Source of the DNA: Amoebophrya sp. AT5.2
Taxonomy: Eukaryota; Sar; Dinophyceae; Syndiniales; Amoebophryaceae
DNA: 10,562 bases
Assembly (NCBI GenBank): GCA_005223375.1
Contig: RXOD01006364.1
Location: forward strand, 1-10,562
Direction: 5' to 3'
Both the position numbers and the translations under genes were made by a program. Positions 7,886 through 10,562 of this stretch are shown here, in pieces. Numbering within the stretch: the stretch's first letter is position 1; each line of letters starts with the position of its first letter. The notes below the pieces were generated by a model. That model made no database searches and was not told the DNA's origin. It saw only the letters and a list, made by a program, of their open reading frames with translations.

Positions 7886-8938
7886 ATGGACCTGTGGCGC
7901 CACAATCTCGCGCAGCTGCAGGGGGTGCCGATGACCCCACAAAAGACGCGAACATCGGCCACCACGACCAACACGGGGACGGCGCTCACCACGGAGGCGG
8001 AGCGGCCGGTCGAAGTGCCGCGGTCGCCCGACAAGCAAGCAGCGGAACCGAGCACCCCTGTCCGCAAGGAGAAGACGACGATGCCCAGCCTGGAGCAGAT
8101 GACGACGCCAATCGAGAACGCCATGGAGGAAAACAGCACGCCGGCCAAGACGCCAGCGCCCTACCGCGAGATCCTGCTGCAAGAGTGCGGTCGCTACCTG
8201 TGTGGGACAGACGTCTTCGTCTTCGAATGCGAAGAGCGCGAAAAAGCCTGCGCTAGCAAATTTGCGCCGCGTAATCGACGAACTCCGGCAGCTCGATGGA
8301 ATGGGCCCCGCATACGAAGAAGAGCTGGAGCACCAGAGAGCTGAGGCCATTGCATTCAGCTTTATGGGTTCGGTCGGCTGTACCTCCGAAACTCTCATAA
8401 CGCACCAAATGGCGCTTGGTTTTAAGCTTTTTGCTTTCGTTGAACGAAGGCGACGCGCCAGCCCACCAGCCCGATGAAAGACCGCCGCGCACTTTCTTTG
8501 GCTGGCTGCAGCTGCACCAGGACCAACATACGGCCCGCGGACTCATGGAAGCACGACGACACTGCTGCGGCCGGCATGCCCTCCCCTCGGCGACCAACAG
8601 CAACCAGAAGCAGCGAGACGAGTACCCAGCCAGGGAGAAGCGCTCTACACCAGCGACGCCGTGGCTAAAGAGTGCAAGTCAGCTGCCTGCGACTACTGCA
8701 CAGCAGACAAGGGGGCGTCTTGGGTGTGGCAGCAGTCCAATCGTTCCGCGCCCAAGCCACCTGCTCGCCGAATGGACTACACGAGATCGCTTATCGCGTG
8801 GGTTTCGAGTGCGGGAAGGGCTACGCTGGCACTGCCAATGCCGGAATATGCGCAGCCTATTCCCGTTTTCAAGCCCACGCGGGCAGCGCGGACACTATCC
8901 CGACCGGCACGCAGAAGGACCTTCTGCGTGGGCAATAG
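7886..8938 (+). CDS. Hypothetical multi-exon protein with helical middle and Cys-containing C-terminus
   Basis: The model has exons 7886-8189, 8257-8367, 8450-8621 and 8704-8938, which together encode 273 residues and end at TAG 8936-8938. All junctions are GT-AG with matched phases (introns of 67, 82 and 82 bases). The ATG at 7886 has a good context (GAGATGG) and an in-frame TGA upstream at 7865. Exon 1 is very GC-biased at third positions and encodes a Thr/Pro/Glu-rich region. Joining exons 1 and 2 gives a continuous amphipathic helix (REILLQECANLRRVIDELRQL). The last exon carries the segment YRVGFECGKGYAG followed by another Cys, which loosely resembles half of a sushi/CCP or EGF-like module. 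A different frame at 8640-8720 (TSDAVAKECKSAACDYC) also looks coding, so the splicing is uncertain. The function is unknown. Confidence 0.4.
8908..8930. repeat. Perfect 11-bp inverted repeat with one-base centre
   Basis: CACGCAGAAGG at 8908-8918 is followed by a single A and then by its exact reverse complement, CCTTCTGCGTG, at 8920-8930. It lies in the last codons of the modelled gene, six bases before the TAG at 8936. As RNA it would form a very stable stem; as DNA it is a near-perfect palindrome. Confidence 0.85.
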
Positions 8939-8967
8939 CGCTGAAACCTATGTACTCTGTATGCCAG

Positions 8968-9006
8968 CGGGGCCCCGTGGTCGAAACATGAGGAGCGCTC
9001 GCTCCT
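8968..9006. repeat. Two further palindromes downstream of the stop
   Basis: CGGGGCCCCG at 8968-8977 is self-complementary. AGGAGCG (8991-8997) and CGCTCCT (9000-9006) are exact reverse complements separated by CT. With the repeat at 8908-8930 this makes three perfect palindromes within 100 bases, between the two modelled plus-strand genes. They could shape RNA 3' ends, though GC-rich DNA raises the chance background. Confidence 0.7.
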
Positions 9007-9064
9007 AGTGCGGCGCAGATTTCTTGCGCATTACTCGCGGGATTGAAATGGAAGCAGGACGCGA

Positions 9065-10562
9065 ATGAGTCGAAGGGAACTCGACCCCCGAGCGCAGCCC
9101 GCCACCGAGGAGGGGGCCCGCACTTTCCTGGAAGCGGGGGTCACGCTGCGGACAGTCAAGCCGAGCGGCTTCGACGACACTCGTCCGCGCACAAGTATCG
9201 GCATGCAACACGATTCGCATTCGGTCTAACAACGTACCAGCACCAGCGTCGGATAGCACCTGACACAAATCAGAAGCAGTCTGGCCATGCAGCGCACCGT
9301 GTACGGCGCTCCCACTACCAGCACACTAGACAACTAAACCAATCGCCATCACATCCAGAGACATAAGCATAGAAACCCAACACGCCAGGGCCCGGCCCCT
9401 GCGTCCCAAGTAGGGCACCACCCACCACAACCCAAAGAGACACACCAGCCCAAAAATCCAAGCACCACCAGCACCAAAACCAGCTACAGCATTGACCCAG
9501 TAGACACCCCAAAGAGCATGAGTGCGGCCAGAAGCCCGCAGGAAGGAGAAACGCGCCCCCTGTGGTCCCCGGCGTGCGCCTTGTGTCTTGGTCTTCCACC
9601 CACGTTCAACAACAACTACCGCAGCGATGTGGTTGCGACCATCAAGGAGGGACAGCGAGGCGGGGCGGTTGGCAGCCGCGAACAACCAGCGCAGGGACAT
9701 CACTGAACGGCATGCAGAAATCGCCCCAGGACTGGCGCAAGTAAGAAGAAGAAGAACAAGAACGAGGCGGACCACCAGAAAGAAGAACAAGAGCAGCAGA
9801 CAGCACCGCCGACGCCGCCGCTGTGGAGCCAGAGGCGACGAGCACGGCGCGGCGCGTTCTTCAGAGTCCTCCACGCCGTACCGGAAGAACGCCAGGGCGG
9901 GCGCCGCGACGCACATTCGTAGGCACGCACTTCCTGCGCGTAACACCAGCGCGGCGCAATGGAGTCGCCATAGTCCTCCGCCCGCGCCTTGCTGGAAGGG
10001 GGCGCCTAGGCGCGCCGCACGCCTTCAGTTCTTCACTGCCTGCGCCAAACGGCTTGCCTCGCTGGCGAGAGGGGCTGACTCGCTGGCGCGGCTGGTCCGT
10101 CGCGGAAACGAAGGCGCTCGAGGAAAGGCAGCCACTAGCCTGATGGTGATGCCCGCCGCAGTTGGCGCGACCAATTGGACAGCCTCGAGGACAAGAGCAA
10201 CGAGGACGCCGACGGATTTCCGCGCTCCCAGCTGTCGCGCGAGGACGGCCCCGGGCGGACGGAGGGCGGCGCGGGTGAGTTCCTGAGAAACGAAAGCGCT
10301 ACAAGTGCCCAGAGGTGTGGCCAATACCTGCCGAGAGCCTCTGGCCAATTCTCTCAGGAATGTGCAAGATGCGAAACACAGCCGCCAAGCGTTTCCGCAT
10401 GCAGTGCGCTCGACGTGGGAGCAAGAAGAACAGCCACGGGCGGCCCGAAGGTTCTCCGGCGTGGTCGACTGCGACCGCTACAGGCTTCCAGACGCGGCGC
10501 CTGTGCGACCGCCCTCCATATCCCGGCGGCGGCGCCGGGGCCCGGCGAGACACCGAAAACGA
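9065..10562 (+). CDS. Hypothetical multi-exon protein, open at the right edge (partial)
   Basis: The tentative exons are 9065-9194, 9411-9667, 9779-9918, 10029-10094, 10162-10274 and 10358 to the window end. Every junction is GT-AG and phase-consistent (introns of 216, 111, 110, 67 and 83 bases). The best-supported junction joins G|GTGAGT at 10275 to the pyrimidine-rich acceptor TTCTCTCAG ending at 10357. Strong coding stretches are VKPSGFDDTRPRT, a Pro/Thr/Lys-rich segment with TSYSIDPVDTPKS, KEEQEQQTAPPTPPLW, WRDQLDSLEDKSNEDADG and KRFRMQCARRGSKKN. The product is low-complexity and charged, with no recognised domain. At 10095-10161 an alternative 34-base GC-AG intron (10128-10161) would keep the coding-like segment AETKALEE. 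Start, gene boundaries and some exons may be wrong; a decayed gene or assembly indels are also possible. Confidence 0.33.
10522..10539. repeat. GC-rich hairpin
   Basis: CCCGGCG (10522-10528) and CGCCGGG (10533-10539) are exact reverse complements around GCGG. The hairpin lies in the last modelled exon, where the DNA is almost pure G and C, so it may simply reflect Gly/Ala/Pro codons. Confidence 0.5.

Noticed and set aside
7544..8398. Minus-strand 284-residue ORF, Arg/Leu/Trp-rich
   Set aside because: It mirrors the strongly GC-biased plus-strand frame from 7886, has no ATG near its beginning except deep inside, and its composition is typical of an antisense shadow in GC-rich DNA.
9326..9946. 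Minus-strand ORF with hydrophobic Gly/Trp/Leu-rich segments resembling a membrane protein
   Set aside because: Its third positions are T-rich, unlike the other genes. It is the complement of Lys/Arg-rich and Pro/Thr-rich plus-strand codons, and the poly-Leu tract mirrors an AAG/AGA run.

Overview
The window looks like nuclear DNA of a GC-rich unicellular eukaryote, most likely an alveolate of the dinoflagellate/perkinsid/chromerid kind. The evidence is phase-consistent GT-AG introns, strong G/C preference at third codon positions, long low-complexity Ala/Ser/Pro/Arg tracts, and a protein carrying the ECTFxP-type repeats typical of protist cytoskeletal proteins. There are no ribosome binding sites, operons, tRNA or rRNA genes, CRISPR arrays or insertion sequences. 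The taxon is inferred, not proven.

Layout from left to right: (1) bases 1-100, the probable last codons of a plus-strand gene; (2) 101-663, an AT-richer convergent 3' region with a hairpin at 493-519; (3) 664-5901, one large minus-strand gene of five exons encoding about 1,560 residues; (4) 5902-7066, lower-GC DNA holding the 5' region of that gene and at most a weak small minus-strand ORF; (5) 7067-7477, a small minus-strand gene of unknown function; (6) 7478-7885, the gap between two divergent genes, or an upstream exon; (7) 7886-8938 and about 9065-10562, plus-strand coding DNA that changes frame repeatedly and that I model as two genes with introns of roughly 67-216 bases.

The minus-strand gene is the only well-supported model. 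Its parts, which look like three unrelated ORFs, join through canonical introns into a protein with a low-complexity N-terminus, one C2HC zinc finger, three ECT[FH][RK]P repeats, a degenerate EF-hand pair, a coiled coil with a fourth repeat-like motif, and a C-terminal VDVN-type module. A structural role at the flagellum, basal body or cortical cytoskeleton is a family-level inference.

I did not find convincing evidence of a new biological system. The points most worth checking are the domain combination in the large gene, the cluster of perfect palindromes at 8908-9006, and the frame-hopping coding signal on the right, which must be very short or unusual introns, assembly indels, or decayed genes.
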